A stretch of DNA of 64,000 bases from Ctenosaura bakeri (taxonomy: Eukaryota; Chordata; Lepidosauria; Squamata; Iguanidae). The stretch is from NCBI GenBank assembly GCA_948474755.1, contig CAOLHI010004281.1:61945-125944 (forward strand), written 5' to 3'. How positions within the stretch are numbered: the first letter of the stretch is position 1; each line of letters starts with the position of its first letter. The notes beneath the pieces are model-generated. The model ran no database searches. It was not told the origin of the DNA and was given only the letters and a program-made list of their open reading frames with translations. Below, one piece after another: positions 1 through 12,896 of the stretch. Position numbers and translations under genes: made by a program.

Positions 1-2377
1 GTACAATGAAAGGGCCTCTAGATCACAAACAAGCATTGTTCTGGAGTGATAAGCCAGTTGATAAGCCAAGACTTCCACCCTTTGGAAAAGATATTTGATT
101 CTTTGTTAGTTTAGCTGCTCCAGGTGACAGATGGAGAGAAATGGGAGCAAAGAGAGTGACACACCCACCTCCTCCTTAGGAAGCCAGTATTCACTGGCAT
201 TCTAATTTATAGTTGCCTGTGAACATGAGCCATAGTTTAAATTTACAATAATGATTCTCTAACAAGTATTGTCATAATTGCTGTTTGAACACATATTGGT
301 CAACAATTACAGGTCCCACTGTGCTAACCCCTGGGCTCACCTGCCCTCTGTCCCTCAATTCCCAAGTATGTTTGGGACTGTTAATTCACTCCTGTACCCT
401 TCCATCATTTCCTAATTTGAATTTCTTTATCTTGTTCCTGCTCTGCATTTCAGACTTTTTAAACTGTTGCTGCTATTCCATCATTCAACCACAGGAGACC
501 AAAACAGTATAAAATCAAAACAAAAACTCAAAATAAATGAAACCTCTCGATTAAAAAAAAAACTACAAAAGAATGGAGGCAACTCTATCTACTCTTCAAA
601 ATAGAAATTTTGCCTGGTAAATTACTTGTTACACTTCCTATTCTCTATCCTAGGATCAATCAAATTCTAGCTAAAAACACAGCTGGATAAAAATACCAAC
701 AGATGTGAAAAGGAATTTGGAGGTGGTCTGGTGGTAGTGAATGTCTTGTGCCGAAAATAAGTCAGGGTCATACCTGCCTGTAACAGCCCTGTGCATCCTC
801 TAAGTCACAATGCATACAATGCTTATTACGTTGTAATTTTCTTGCTAGGCACAAAAGTGTATGTATGAAGCCCCTGGCATGGCTGATGGTCTTGCATTTA
901 GCTTCACGGACTATACATTGTGGAAGCCTCTCAAAAAATCAAGCCATGAGCCCTCAGACTGGTCAAGATGAAGCAAGAGTAAGAAAAGGATCTCTCTGAG
1001 ATGACAGGACTATATGTTTACTTATGCATAGATTTCATGGATTAAAGAACCCTCATTATAGCTATTTAAATAGTTTGAGTTAAGCAGTCCGTGAACACTG
1101 AAAACATCAATGTAATAATGAAGTAAGGATTGAGTCAGGCTCTGGAACTTAGAAAAACACAGAATGCATAATTTATGAAGTCATATCAAATGTGATTTAA
1201 AAAAATTATAGCAATCGCAAAGCTCTAAATTAGATAGACCCAAACCTTGACCCAAAGTAAGCACTTACATCTTTTTCCCAGAAACAGCTTTACAAATATG
1301 GCCCCTTCTGCAAAGGGCTCTTTTTCTATTAATACTGAAACTCCCTATTAGTGAACTGTGTGTAAGAACGGATAGAAGCAAAGCTACCTTTGAATATGGC
1401 AATACAGTGGCTGCAAATAATCTGCATTTGAAATCCAAAAGGATACATAAGAGGAATAGCAGAACTACTGCTGAACAAGATCTGATGGCACCAAATAGCT
1501 TTGGAAGTACCTGCTGGAATGCTATACTTGCTTTATGGAAAACATTACTTGATGGATTGTGCCAAAGGAAAAGAAAAGCATATCTCAAAATTCAAACACA
1601 TGAATTTAGCGGTTTTCCTGACTTTCAATTTCCTCTTTTTTAAAGTAGATCTGGAAACACAGCAACAGCACTGACAAATTAGAGACCCATACACACAGTA
1701 TTCTCCCAGAGAATGGAATATTTTCTGAAGGCATTAGTTGTTTATTGTGCCGGTATTAATTGATCTGCTCCAGGCACACAGCACTAACATAAGGGTCATG
1801 CTCAAAGAGGAACATTTGTACAGCACTACCTATTCATCTTTTGGTTTTTAAGTCAGGGGTTCTCAAACTTTTACTGCAGGGAAAACATCTTCTGTTGCAA
1901 GACTGTGTCCAGCACCTCGAACAATCAGAGAAAAGGCTAGGGAAAGTAGAAGAAGGAATGGGGAAGGTAGTAAGTCTGATCTGATCAAGACATCTCTGAC
2001 AAACAGAGACACTTTGACAGGCAAAATAACTTATACTCTGGTTACAACACTTTTTGACACTTAAAACTAAGTAACACTTAAAGGTTGGTTTAATGTCACA
2101 ACAAAACAGGCCATAAATTCCTTCCTGCACATCTGGAGTAGCTAGATGACAGGAGAATGGAAGTTTTTCTTCTATTTTCATCTCACCTTGCTTTTACATC
2201 TGAACTGTAAATTTAACACCTGAAGTAGTTTTAATTATGATTTGGGGAACAAAACCCATGTTCAACTGTGGTTTTTGATCTTGGCTTATTTTGCTATATG
2301 CAATATTAAGCAGAGTTCTGCATTAGGACACAACAATAAACACTGTCTAGCTTAAAACCAAACCAACTGGGGACAAA
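1..2377. other. AT-rich non-coding DNA, no gene seen
   Basis: This stretch holds only short chance open frames and no splice-flanked coding block that I recognise. Around 1850-2180 the minus strand stays open for 115 codons, but the product matches no family I know and looks like decayed repeat. Because the recognised gene runs leftward, this should be a downstream intron or flank of LVRN. Confidence 0.5.
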
Positions 2378-2810
2378 GGCCCTTTCCGCACGTGGAGTGG
2401 ATTGGGGCAGACTATCATAGTTCCACACCTCAATCCGCTCCGAAGCGACTGGAACTGGAGGCGCCGCATGTTTTTAAAAACCTCTTTTCAGAGGTTTTTA
2501 AAAAGCACAGAGCGTGCAGCCCCGTGCAGCTCCGTCACTGCGCTCCGGTGCAGATTTGCAGGCGTGCACTAGTGCATGCCTGCAGATCTGCCGGGGGCAG
2601 GCTTTCAGCTGGTGAGCTTCTCCGGTTGGTGGAGAGCCTCCGCCAGCTGGAAGCCGCCATTTTGGACACCGAAGTCGCCATTTTGGATGCCGGAGGAGTG
2701 CGGAGCAGTGAGCTCGCGCAGCTCCGCATGACAACGGACTTACCCGGCTGCCGGTAAGCTCTGTTTTAGCACGTTTCCCCCTGTTTCCCCCTCCACACGC
2801 GGAAAGGGCC
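2378..2810 (+). mobile_element. GC-rich non-autonomous DNA transposon (MITE), copy 1
   Basis: A 433-bp island of high GC and CpG sits in AT-rich DNA and is bounded by terminal inverted repeats. The left end reads GGCCCTTTCCGCACGTGGA and the right end, reverse-complemented, reads GGCCCTTTCCGCGTGTGGA. Inside is a strong palindrome near 2468-2506, an inverted TTTTTAAAAAcC motif. There are also two GCCATTTTGG motifs (2653-2665 and 2675-2686) in a 22-bp tandem duplication. A second copy lies inverted at 29848-30275. Open frames across it on both strands are by-products of GC content. The termini resemble a hAT-like family, but I cannot define a clean target duplication. Confidence 0.85.
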
Positions 2811-3656
2811 AAAGATTTTGATCTCTTCCTTTCAGCAATGCAGGAGAAGACAAGCCAAGGAAATGCATGCAATAAAGGTTCATGCAAAGTTTAGCAATAC
2901 ATCTGAAACATGCCTAATCAAGAACAAGGAAGAACCATGCTGAACCAGAGCAAAGCCCTAGCTAGTCCAGCATTATGTTCCCATAGTAGCTAACTAGATG
3001 CCTATGGGGAGACCCAAAGTAGTATATGAATACAACAGCGTTCATGTTCCATAGCAGCAACATTCAGAGGCACACTGTTTCTAATATAGAGGGTAATCTA
3101 TAGGCACCATAACTGTTGATAGCTACCAGTAACCTTGTCCTCCAAGTATTCAGCTCAACTGTCTGTTATCCTGGAATGCAACTCTCACACTTGTGTTTTG
3201 GATTAGTACCAAAAAGAGAAAGAGAATCTACAGATCTCTCTTCAAGTTTGAGACCTGCAGTAACAACAGTTGTGTAGACTCCTTGAGTAAAACTAAATTA
3301 ACAGTATGCATGAGCTTTAAGACCTTTTAGGTATGCCTGCCAGCCCCCAGGAACCTTGTTCAAATATTGTGGGATCAACTAGACTATGAAAAAATACATG
3401 AAGTAACACACATATTGAATAGCAGCCATGAAACAAATAAGACAACAGAACTGCTATAAGAGTTCTATTTCTTTTACACAGTGATTATATGTCCAGGAAG
3501 AAGAGCAGAAAAATGATTTATTAACATTTCTGATTTAAATAAGATGAATGGCACCCAAGCAGTGCACTTTACCTAACCAGCCAATGCTATCATTTTCAAA
3601 ATGGAGCTTCAGTTTTAAGCATTATTAGATATATCTTCATAGACATCTGAATAGTT
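2811..3656. other. Non-coding DNA, nothing recognised
   Basis: No open frame, splice-flanked exon or repeat that I can name is seen between the MITE and the LTR-like block. Confidence 0.4.
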
Positions 3657-4163
3657 TGATGTCCCAAACCCAGAATAAAGAGTCCAGACACAAGAGCTTG
3701 GACTAACTAAGGATCTCCTTTATTAAATTTGTTTGTTTGTCTGTCTGTCTGTTTGTTTGTTTGTTTGTTTGTTATGGGCCTGGAGGAAGAAGCAAGAGGA
3801 GGAACACAAGTCCAGCCAAGTGTTCGCTGGCTGCTTTATAAGGTGAGGTATATCCAGCGGTAACTCCCACCGAAGTCACAGGACCCTTCAAGCAGGAGTT
3901 AAATCCCTGTGTTACCTCAAGGGGGTGCCACCTTCCCCACACTCTAGGTCGCACAACTGAAGAGGTAGATTCAGAGACTTCCCCTACACTCAAAGACCAT
4001 GTGTGGGGTGAGCCTGGAATAAGTAGGCCTTTGCCCTTCCCCATCAAGTGGTGCAGTCTGGTGCTGCCTGCACCATCTGCACATTGGTGACCTCCTCGAG
4101 GGAGGGCATCAAACTCCTCCCCTCCAGGAGTGAGGGCCGCGCATGGTCAGGGAGGCCTTATCA
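3657..4163 (-). mobile_element. Solo LTR of an endogenous retro-element (minus strand)
   Basis: Read on the minus strand this ~507-bp block starts TGATAAGG and ends GGGACATCA. It has the order of parts expected of an LTR. A GC-rich U3 comes first, then a TATA-like CCTTATAAAG (about 3834-3843). After a simple-repeat insertion comes a polyadenylation signal AATAAA (about 3718-3724), followed by a short U5. No primer-binding site, gag or pol is attached, so it is a solo LTR. No convincing target duplication flanks it, so the exact ends could be off by a few bases. The 91-codon minus open frame within it is incidental. Confidence 0.6.
3728..3773 (+). repeat. (TTTG)n/(TCTG)n microsatellite
   Basis: About eleven tetranucleotide units, mostly TTTG with three TCTG units, lie between the TATA-like and AATAAA motifs of the solo LTR. 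They probably expanded after the LTR inserted. Confidence 0.95.
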
Positions 4164-4208
4164 CAAATTCACCAAGAAGTGGTAAAGTGTGATAGACACA
4201 GATACCAA

Positions 4209-4226
4209 AACACACACACACACACA
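4209..4226 (+). repeat. (CA)n microsatellite
   Basis: Nine uninterrupted CA units. Confidence 0.95.
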
Positions 4227-7200
4227 TTTCATTTCACTTGTGTTTTGCTGCTCAACACTCTTACAAACACTCTGAGCACAAAATACTTAAATGATGAGTA
4301 TAAAGCTTATCATATTTAGTGTTGTGTTCTTACAGACATTTACATTGCAATAATTCCTTTATCAATGAAATCTACTCCCCACTGTGTGCATAAGACTGCC
4401 ACAATACTCACAGTCTCCAAAAGCTAAGCATTATAATATAAAGAACACAGCAGATTATAGGAAAATGAGAGATTCTACATGTTCTGAAGTCCCCAAGCCC
4501 TCAGTTTTATAAAAAGATCTTTATTTATTTACTTACTTATTTTTCCAGACTCAACAATTCTTCTCCCTCTTCCTCATAATGTAGTTTTATCATACCTTCA
4601 GATTAACTCACGGATTAACCCATTATGTTATTAATTCATTAGAGTTTTCTAGTGAACGTATCGGCTCACTAGAATTCCCAATTAATGGTTAAGTTTATAG
4701 TGTGCTTTGGTGAATTAAGTTATTAGAATTTTTTTGTATTGTCAGAGTGGGTGTCTGTATCACATTCAGGAAAACAGAAAGGCCTGCTACTTGAAGAAAC
4801 GAAACATTAGAATTGGAGGAAATGTATCACATGAATCCGCTGCTTCTCAAGCTAACACCTGTGATTTCTTTGGAAAGGCAGCAGGAATGGTAGGCAGAGA
4901 AAGGGAGAACTTTCTGTAATCCACGTCAGGGCAAAAGAGCTGGGTTTTTTGAGCAAAATAAGAGATGAGTTTGGGAAAGAAGAAAAAGAGAACAATATGA
5001 AAGAAGAAAAATGGAAAAGAATGGGAATGTTGGGTAGGGATCTGTTTGCTTAGCAGCAGATAAGGCCCTCAGACAGCCAAGAATGCCAGGCCTTTAATCC
5101 TGAAAGGCAGGTATTCCTCTTCCCTAGGGCCCATATGGAAAGAAAGAATTTGTGGAGTTTTCCTAAGGTGTAATGGTGGTACATTGTGATTCTCTTCAGT
5201 AATTTCTCCTCAAGCGATTATATTCTCGATGGACTTCTACTGAATATTATTATATAACATAGTATTGTTTAATACTTTTTTTTTTTTTTGCTATGACCTG
5301 CAATTAATCTTTTTGAAATCTTGCTCACTTGGATTATTGAGTGTTCCTCAAATCCACTGCCATTCCTTTCTCTCTTGCCTCCTTCCTTTTTCTCTCTTTG
5401 CTAATCCTTTCAATTCTGCTTTTTACCTTTCTTGTCCTTCACATCCTCCCATTTCTAATTTTGTCCACCACCTTTCAATTATACAATTAAGGTAAATGGA
5501 TGCAGAGAAGAGTGAGACTGTATGTGAGATCTCTGACTCCTACATATAAAACCTGTGCATTTTAGAAGGAGAGGGGTAACAGGAAGAACGCAGTGATTCA
5601 ATTGTGCAGAAAAATGCTCTACATATGCTCAGAGATCAAAAAAACCTTCAGGTTTCCAGTCTTGATACACTGGCCATTTGTGGTAGCTATCCATTTGTGG
5701 TGAACATGTAGCTGATCAGTGCCCTCTTAACTGCAATAACCTTTAACAAGGCATTTAAGCAGAGAGTGAAGTGTACATGGAGGTGGGGGTGGGAAAGAAA
5801 AGAGTGAGGTATATGAATTTTCCAAACTGACACTTGATATTTTGCCCTTTCACCATTCCTAAATAATAATAATGTTTTGGGCTTTGTAGCCAAAATGGAA
5901 AAAAAAATATATAGGTTGGAGGGAGGCAACCTTAAAAGAACCAAAAGAGCCCTTTTGAAGAAACCAGTAACAAAATATGCTTCCCTAAGGTCATTTATGA
6001 TTTGATGTTCTTTAATGTTCTGTTTTGCTCCTCATACAAAACAGATAGGGTAGCATAACTACGCAGGTGACTCACAGCTCTATAGCTTTGTTTCTTGAGA
6101 TCAAAGTATAGCCAGAGAACACTTTCTTTACTATCTTTGGAGCACTGGGTGACTTGTGTCACATTCTCTTGGCACTTTAATGACTATTAACTTTAGTTGC
6201 TTTTAAAGATTTCAGATTCACTGACTTTTTATTTTACTGTTTTTTTATTATATATTTCTCTTGTTGCCTTTATGTTTTCCTTGGATGTTGCAACTTATTC
6301 TTCTTGTTTTTAATTCTGTGCTGCAATTCATCTTATGAGTTTGTGTGACAAAGCATAGCATAATACAACACTATACAATACATCAACTGACCCAGCTGCA
6401 TAGGCAAGGATTCCTAACCACAGATCTGGTTTTCTTGGAGAATGGCAATTCTGTGAGAGAAAACCATGTGATAAGCTCCTGGGCAGGTGGCTGAATCCAC
6501 TAAATGTTGTCTTGGCTTCTTAGAAGTTTATTGAAAAACACTGTCCAAGTAGCTAGGCTAATATTTAAAGGGCCTTTTAGCAGCAGGGTCTTTAATGTCA
6601 GTTTAGTGGAGTGGATAAAAGGTCCCTGGCATGATGTATACAGTACAACCTAAAGTACAAAAGGTGTTAATTTATCACAAAGACAGGAGATCTCACAGTA
6701 AACTAATGCAAACTGCTGATGATGCACTAAATCAAAGTGAGTGATGAACACAAATATAGCAGCAACTGAAGTTCAAAAGGATACAAATCTATATGATCAA
6801 TGAGCTGCCAAATGGCAAATGAAATGTAATGTAGACAAACTCACAGAAATTCACATTGGACTAAGAATTATCAATCCACACAAGCATCAAATGGAGATGG
6901 AGTCACAGGTAAAGAACATCTCAGAAGGAGTAAACAAAGCCATCCTAAACTTGCAACTTGGCACTACTTTTACAGAGTGCTCGTACAGAAAACAAAACTC
7001 TTGTATAACATAGAAATTGATTTTTCTACAGATATGTTTATTAAAAAAATATGTTCACCTATAAAAACTATTTATATTACTTTCATACCATGATATTACG
7101 AGTAAAATCTACAAAGATTAATTGAAACAGAGCAAAAGTACATAACTTAGAACAATTACTTCTGGAAATCCTCACTTACATAAAAATAGAGAGAGGGACG

Positions 7201-8360
7201 GAAGGTGAGTATCTATTTGTTATAACAATTTTCCATCCGTTCCCTAAGAAATAAACAATGATGGGTAAAGTTCTCCTATTTCTATCCAGTAGGCTTTGTA
7301 CCAAAGTGGGAATTTAAACATAGGTCTCCTCAGTTCAACAATTCAGCCATTATACTTTATTGGGTTTCTATTTCTTCTTTATATTTCAGACCTCTAGTGC
7401 TTCCACAGACTTTCTGTAATGATTTCCAATTACAGCTAAACTTGATTGTCCCTGAGCTGCATATTATTCTAAATTCAGCTTGTAATTTCTACAAGCAAAT
7501 TCTATAGAGAATTTCTGTTTTCTTTGTAAGCATGGCTAGGTAATAACGCCTCTACATAACCAAACCTGGAAGAAAACTGAAAGTTTTAAAGCAATTCAAA
7601 CACAACTCTGTTTCAGAACACTACAGATCAAAAATCCTGTTAAATTTCCAGGAAAGAAACGGTTCCTTGACATCATTTCTTTCATTGTCATATTAAATAC
7701 ATCTTTATATGCTGTACATGATATGTTTACTTAACTTTTGTTTTATACTTTATCTTTCAGTCTATTGGGTTGAAGACAGAATTACTATGTTAAAATATGA
7801 CCTGATCCCAGATGTAGTTTATTTAAATTTCAGATTGAAAAGCTTACTAAGAACAGATAAGATTGATTGCTCTTTCCATCTTAGCATAATTGTATTTCAG
7901 GTGAACATCAATTTACTTTAAAGGACACCTCTAAGTAACAGACTGCATCATACATAATTCATCAATCACAGCTGCCTGTTACATGATTTACTTAAACAGA
8001 TTTCAATAGAATAGAGGGAATTTCATTGTTTTCATGCTTTGGTTTGTTTGCTTTTAAATTGTTTTAGAAACATTAATTTACTTGGAATAATTGCTGAAAG
8101 AGTTTATCTTTGGCACAGAGCAAAATAAATTACTCTCCATTCAAAATTCCTTACTTTTCATCCAGATGTGCCAGATATTAAAATTTTAGTTAAATGCAAA
8201 ATGTGTTTTCAAAGCATCTTTTTGGCAGTGAAGAAATCATGCTAATCAAAAGCATAAGTTAAGCACAAGGATTTTGATAAGGGAAAAAAATTCTTATCAT
8301 CAATAATATGACAATTTCCCCAAGAACACATGCGGGGGGGGAGGATTGGGGAGTGCACAG
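4227..8360. other. AT-rich non-coding DNA, no gene seen
   Basis: Over 4 kb holds no credible exon. A weak, uncertain resemblance to a LINE reverse-transcriptase C-terminal segment (a QMANEMKCNVDK-like string) is readable on the plus strand around 6800-6960. It is too short and broken to name. Confidence 0.4.
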
Positions 8361-8364
8361 ATTT

Positions 8365-10990
8365 GTTTTGTTTTGTTTTTTGTTTTTTTATTCTTTAAAA
8401 CTCTAAACACAATCATCATAAAAGTACATTTTTAAAAATACATAAAAGAATTCTCAAAAAAACTTGAAAATTCTATTCCACTTGTTCCTCCTCATTTACA
8501 AACCACAAGAGGACAGACTTTAAGCCTTATGGGATCAAATTCATTTCCATTAGAATGTCAAGGTCCACCAGTCCCCCTCAGCAAAATACAAAATGGTGGC
8601 TCAAAGGGAAAAAGTCAACCACCAGCTGATTTCCAAAAACCCCATAGCAAGAATGTCTGGCATGTACAAACACACCCCTACATCTAAGTTACAACACATC
8701 AGGAATCCTAACCATCTAGTTTAGTCCTAAGAATCAATGTAGTTAAACAACTGGGAACCAGAAACTCTTCTTGCAGATCTCTGTTCTATATAATATTTCT
8801 GTCACACACTTGTACTGCTTCTTTTTTAAAGGCTTCATATGAACAATATTATCTCCCAGTCTTTCTAATAATCAAATTTATTATCAAAAATATAATTTTA
8901 TTATCAAAAATATAATCTCTAGAGTGACCCTAAGTCATTGAAGGTGGCTGACTTAAGGTCCTTTAGACATGACAGAAATTTTGTTTGGACAACAACACAA
9001 CACAAATGCTGCCAGAAGTTGTGGAAAGCTCCAACAGTGTCAACAGTTGGTGGTGGCAGTAATAGTGGGGAATCCTGATTTATCTGAGACATCCCAAGCC
9101 TTCTCATTCCCATAACATGCCCTTGAAGCCCATGAAGGCAACATCAATCCTAGAAGGGGTTAAAATAATTCTATCCTACTGGAGCTAATGATAAGAGAGA
9201 AAGAAAAAAACAACATCGGAGGTAGGACAAAAAAAAGAAAAGCTATTTCCCCACTTCCAGCTAATTACCCTACCTGAAGTTGACAGAGCTTTGGATATAG
9301 CAGCTGTTCCACCACAGAAGCTTTCCAATAAACGCAACAGCAACACCCTACATACTCTCAAATATTCACAATCACAGCATCCCAACTTGCTCAAGCATTT
9401 CTGTTACCTAGTTTAAACAAACACACAAGAAGGAACTGTTGCACAACACAGTTACTGCTCCAGAAACACCACTTTCTTCCATGGAGGTTCCTCCACCCCA
9501 ATTTAGGAAACAAACATAAAACCTGAAGGAAATCAACTTCATTTGCAGGAATACTGTATTAATAGCATTGTAGTACACTTTTCTTCTTGAAAAATAAAAT
9601 AAGTCTCTCCCAAGGAAAATGTTCCTCAGTGAAGAGTCATCCTTTGTGCCAGCCTCTTACAGACAATCAAAGTATCACTTCAGTGCTGTGCTGATCTTTT
9701 TGAGTAGACCTCTTATACCATCCACAGATTTTCTTATCCATTACTATATTGACCAGCGTGGTGTAGTGGTTGGAGCACTGGACCATGGAAATCCACTAGG
9801 TCACCTTGGGCATGTCACATACCTTCTGTCCCATGATAAATTCACCTTAGGATCACCATAAGCAGGAAATGACTTGAATGCAGGTAAGCGGGGGAAGAGG
9901 TATGGCTTTTTCCATTGGATGGAGCCAATCCATAGTATGTCTTCAGACAGTAGACTTTCCTTCTGTCAGTTATCACTCCATTGTAATTTAAAGTAGGACT
10001 CCCATGATTCATCAGGCAGCCCTAACCACAATGAGAGCTTTCGGAGGACATGATGTCTAACTATTACAGCACTATCACATTTTTATACCATATATTTCTC
10101 TCCTTTAGTAGACATATTCTACATCCAAATACCACCATCTGTTAATCAATAGCTAGACCCACCCAACCTGGGGTGTGCAATTTTCAAAGCTGCTCAACAT
10201 ACGTAGTCCACATATTCCAAAAGGCAGCCAGTTTAATCAGGCATTCTATACGTCAGTTTTGTCACCTTGAAGAATCTCAAGTACCTTGTGAGTTCATAAA
10301 ATTTCTTCAGTTTGTTGCTGCTTTGAAGTGGCAGCACCATGAGACTGGATCCCACAGTCAGTCCTCTAAGATTTCATGTTGTTCACAATAAATTCTCACT
10401 GGAAGGACGAGGCCAATGAATGCTTCCAGCATAGTGATCTAAAGGGGTTTCAGACTTTGACTTTGGTAGGATCTCTCTTCCAAGATATGAATGCGCAGCA
10501 TGTCTCTCTAACTGCTTCATAAACAGGTATTAAAAATAATTTGTGCAAAAACCTGTTCAAAGCTTTTAGCACTGCTTATTTTTTGTGTCTTTTGGCCCTG
10601 TACACTCTCAAATGATTTCTCTGGATGTTCTAAGGTGATCTATCTATGGATGCCTGCATTATCTATGCTTCTTATGACATCAGTATCTTCACTCTGTCCT
10701 TTATGCACAGCATCAAATAAGTCTGAACTTACTGTCCCCCACTCCTAACTTTTCCTCCTTTTGCACAGCTATGGTCTTGGGATCCATCTTTCCACATGTA
10801 CGTGGAAGCAATACCAGAGGCTGCTTCTCAACTGTGACTTCCAAATGCTCTACAGGAAATCTGTTTCCAAGATCTGAGCAAGTCTGATCAGGTAGCAAAA
10901 CATTTTCAATAAAGGTGGTCTGCAATCACTCTAGAAGTCCTTGAAAGAACCCTTCCTGAGCATTTATTTCATTGTAGTTCTAGGAAGCAA
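8365..10990 (-). pseudogene. Candidate processed pseudogene or retrocopy, source unknown
   Basis: The lower-coordinate end is a T/TTTTG-rich tract (8365-8392). On the minus strand this reads as an A-rich tail directly after an AATAAA-like signal, as for a reverse-transcribed mRNA. Upstream on the minus strand, 10713-10925 is open for 70 codons with protein-like composition. After stops or frameshifts, readable segments continue to about 10170. Sequence from about 9900 down to 8400 would be the 3' untranslated part. A Sauria SINE (9751-9882) has landed in it. I do not recognise the parent protein, and no target duplication is obvious, so an unclassified LINE fragment is the main alternative. 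Confidence 0.35.
9751..9882 (+). mobile_element. Sauria-type SINE, internally deleted
   Basis: The copy begins with the tRNA-derived head ACCAGCGTGGTGTAGTGGTT (box A region). It jumps to the middle part (CACTAGGTCACCTTGGGC) and ends with a Bov-B-like CACCATAAGCAGGAAATGAC tail. The region around the B box is deleted. Confidence 0.85.
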
Positions 10991-11094
10991 CATAATTAAT
11001 TAAAGATAAAAACAGCCGTGGCTAGAAATATTGAGCTATTACTTTTCTATAACCCGGCCTCTATCTGTGTGACCTAACATCTTCCACCCATTGT

Positions 11095-11180
11095 GCTTTT
11101 TGTTTTAAAGTCTGTCTTTTAATGTTTTTGATTGTATATGTCATTGTTCCACCCTTTGGTATAAAGGGACTTATAAATAA
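11095..11180 (+). repeat. L2-type LINE/SINE 3' tail
   Basis: A T-rich run is followed by a CCACCCTTTGG...GGGACTTATAAATAAAT string. This is the usual 3' end of squamate L2-clade elements, but heavily diverged. Confidence 0.5.
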
Positions 11181-11232
11181 ATGTTGTTGCTGTTGTTATT
11201 TAATGTTATTATATTATTATTACCTGCTATGA

Positions 11233-11234
11233 AT

Positions 11235-11320
<86 letters not shown>
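11233..11320 (+). repeat. Compound (AAC)n(AAT)n microsatellite
   Basis: About twelve AAC units change into about sixteen AAT units, followed at once by a minus-strand SINE/L2 tail motif (TTTATTTTTATCCCGCCTCT, 11321-11340). The array probably grew from the A-rich tail of that element. The poly-Asn and poly-Leu open frames across it are artefacts. Confidence 0.97.
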
Positions 11321-11322
<2 letters not shown>

Positions 11323-11360
11323 TTATTTTTATCCCGCCTCTCCCAATGGATCGAGTAAAG

Positions 11361-12830
11361 TAATATGAATCATATTTACCATTCACACCCACCACACCTA
11401 AAATAAAGCAAAATTGTTAATAAAATCAGAAAGACACACTTACTACAGATGGGATTTTAGTCTCTAGTGAAGTCTGTCCTTCCCAATGAATTCTGAGAGA
11501 CCTGGTTATTTCTTTACAAACAATACACTTCACTATAATATTAAACAATAGGTTGCTTATGCAGCTGGAGTTTCAGGTTGTAACTGTCTTCCAGCTTCTC
11601 CGTTTGTTGGCAGTGGTTGGAGTATAGTTTATCATCTACTCACACCACCTTATTTGTCCCATATTCTTTCTACTACAAAATGGAATGAGGAACTACATTA
11701 TCTGGAACAATAAAAGTACCCCAGTGACAAAATGCAATAAATTAGTTGGGACAATATTTGTCCCATATGTTTGTTTTGTCCATTAACACCTATAACCAGC
11801 TGCTGTCTGAAACCTGGGACATTACTTACAACCCTTCAAGTGAATATGTTGAAAAATGCCTATCTCCAATGGGACTAAAATGCCCTGCTTGACTGGACAA
11901 AAGTTAAAGCAAGAGAATGGCTGAACTGGGCTACTACTAGGTGTCTACTGGGCTTGGGTACATGTCCAAGTTTCTCAAGAAAATTTAAGAAAATTAAAAA
12001 AAAAAAACAGACTTGGATTTATTAACAGCTTCAAAACACAATTATCTGCAACACCATTCTCCTATACTTCTCCAGGCTAAGAAATCTCCCTGATTGTGTT
12101 CACGTATTCAACACTTTACTGCCTCTTCACTCTATACCTTTTTTGAAAAAGCTGTTAAACGTCACTGTGTGGCCTTCTTAAAATAATTTTATTTATAACT
12201 GCTACAGAAAAGTACTTATATTATCTTTTGGAGAACTCCATATATCCTTTGAAATGTCTCCTTTTGTATCTTCATATAAACATCTACATAGCCTTCTTCT
12301 TGCCCTTCATCATTCAGCAATATCCTATCTAATTGTAATAATAATTTCCTCCCATCTGAAAAATACTAGCTTTTAAAAAATCTCATTTTTTGTCTATTTT
12401 TCTTCTAAAATTATGTCATCTGAATCCAGCTATAATGAGAGTGATAATCTTGCGTTTTTTTTCTCACAAGGCTGCTTCCACGGTACAATAGCGGCATTAT
12501 TCATCCAATCTCAGTATTTCTCCATTTCCCTCTGATGCCTTATTGTAAAATTATGAATGCATCCATATATTGTTTTTCATTTCTAATTATATACAGTATA
12601 AATGATAAAGTCATAAATGGATGCAAAAGTACAGCTTTTTGACCTTTTGAAAATTACACACACACACCACCTTCATATTCCACAGTGACATTTTAAATCC
12701 AGCCTTAAATAAAGGTTGATAGTGCAATATGTAGGATTTCAAAACTGGCAGAAAAATATGCAATAAAAATACACTGGAACAAATACAAACACAAGCACAC
12801 AAGAAAAGAAAAGAAATGTTTTCTACATAC
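11361..12830. other. LVRN 3'-side intron, no further exon seen
   Basis: I searched this stretch on the minus strand for the next M1-peptidase exon, which should encode the segment after the FQMGLQ sequence, and did not find it. It contains unassigned, possibly repeat-derived text at 11500-12400. Confidence 0.5.
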
Positions 12831-12896
12831 TTGTAGGCCCATCTGAAACACTGAGTGACCCATAAAATTAGCCAGCATTCGAATTAAAGCTGCACC
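12831..12896 (-). CDS. LVRN: LVRN exon: alpha-helical segment behind the active site
   Basis: This 66-bp minus-strand exon encodes 22 residues, beginning GAALIRMLANFMG and ending FQMGLQ. It is flanked by a consensus acceptor (TTTGCAG just above 12896) and donor (GTATGT just below 12831). Its phase is 0 at both ends, matching the preceding exon at 27108-27245. In M1 aminopeptidases the K-GA-L/I-RML motif follows the catalytic tyrosine region and belongs to the thermolysin-like catalytic domain. No stop or frameshift is present. LVRN is the best match from memory of its sequence; ANPEP and ENPEP have related but less similar text here. Confidence 0.92.

Noticed and set aside
2392..2887. Frames of 121 and 129 codons on opposite strands
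   Set aside because: They lie wholly or mostly in the GC-rich MITE; stop codons are rare there because of composition.
11171..11395. Poly-Asn and poly-Leu open frames on both strands
   Set aside because: They are direct translations of the (AAC)n(AAT)n microsatellite.
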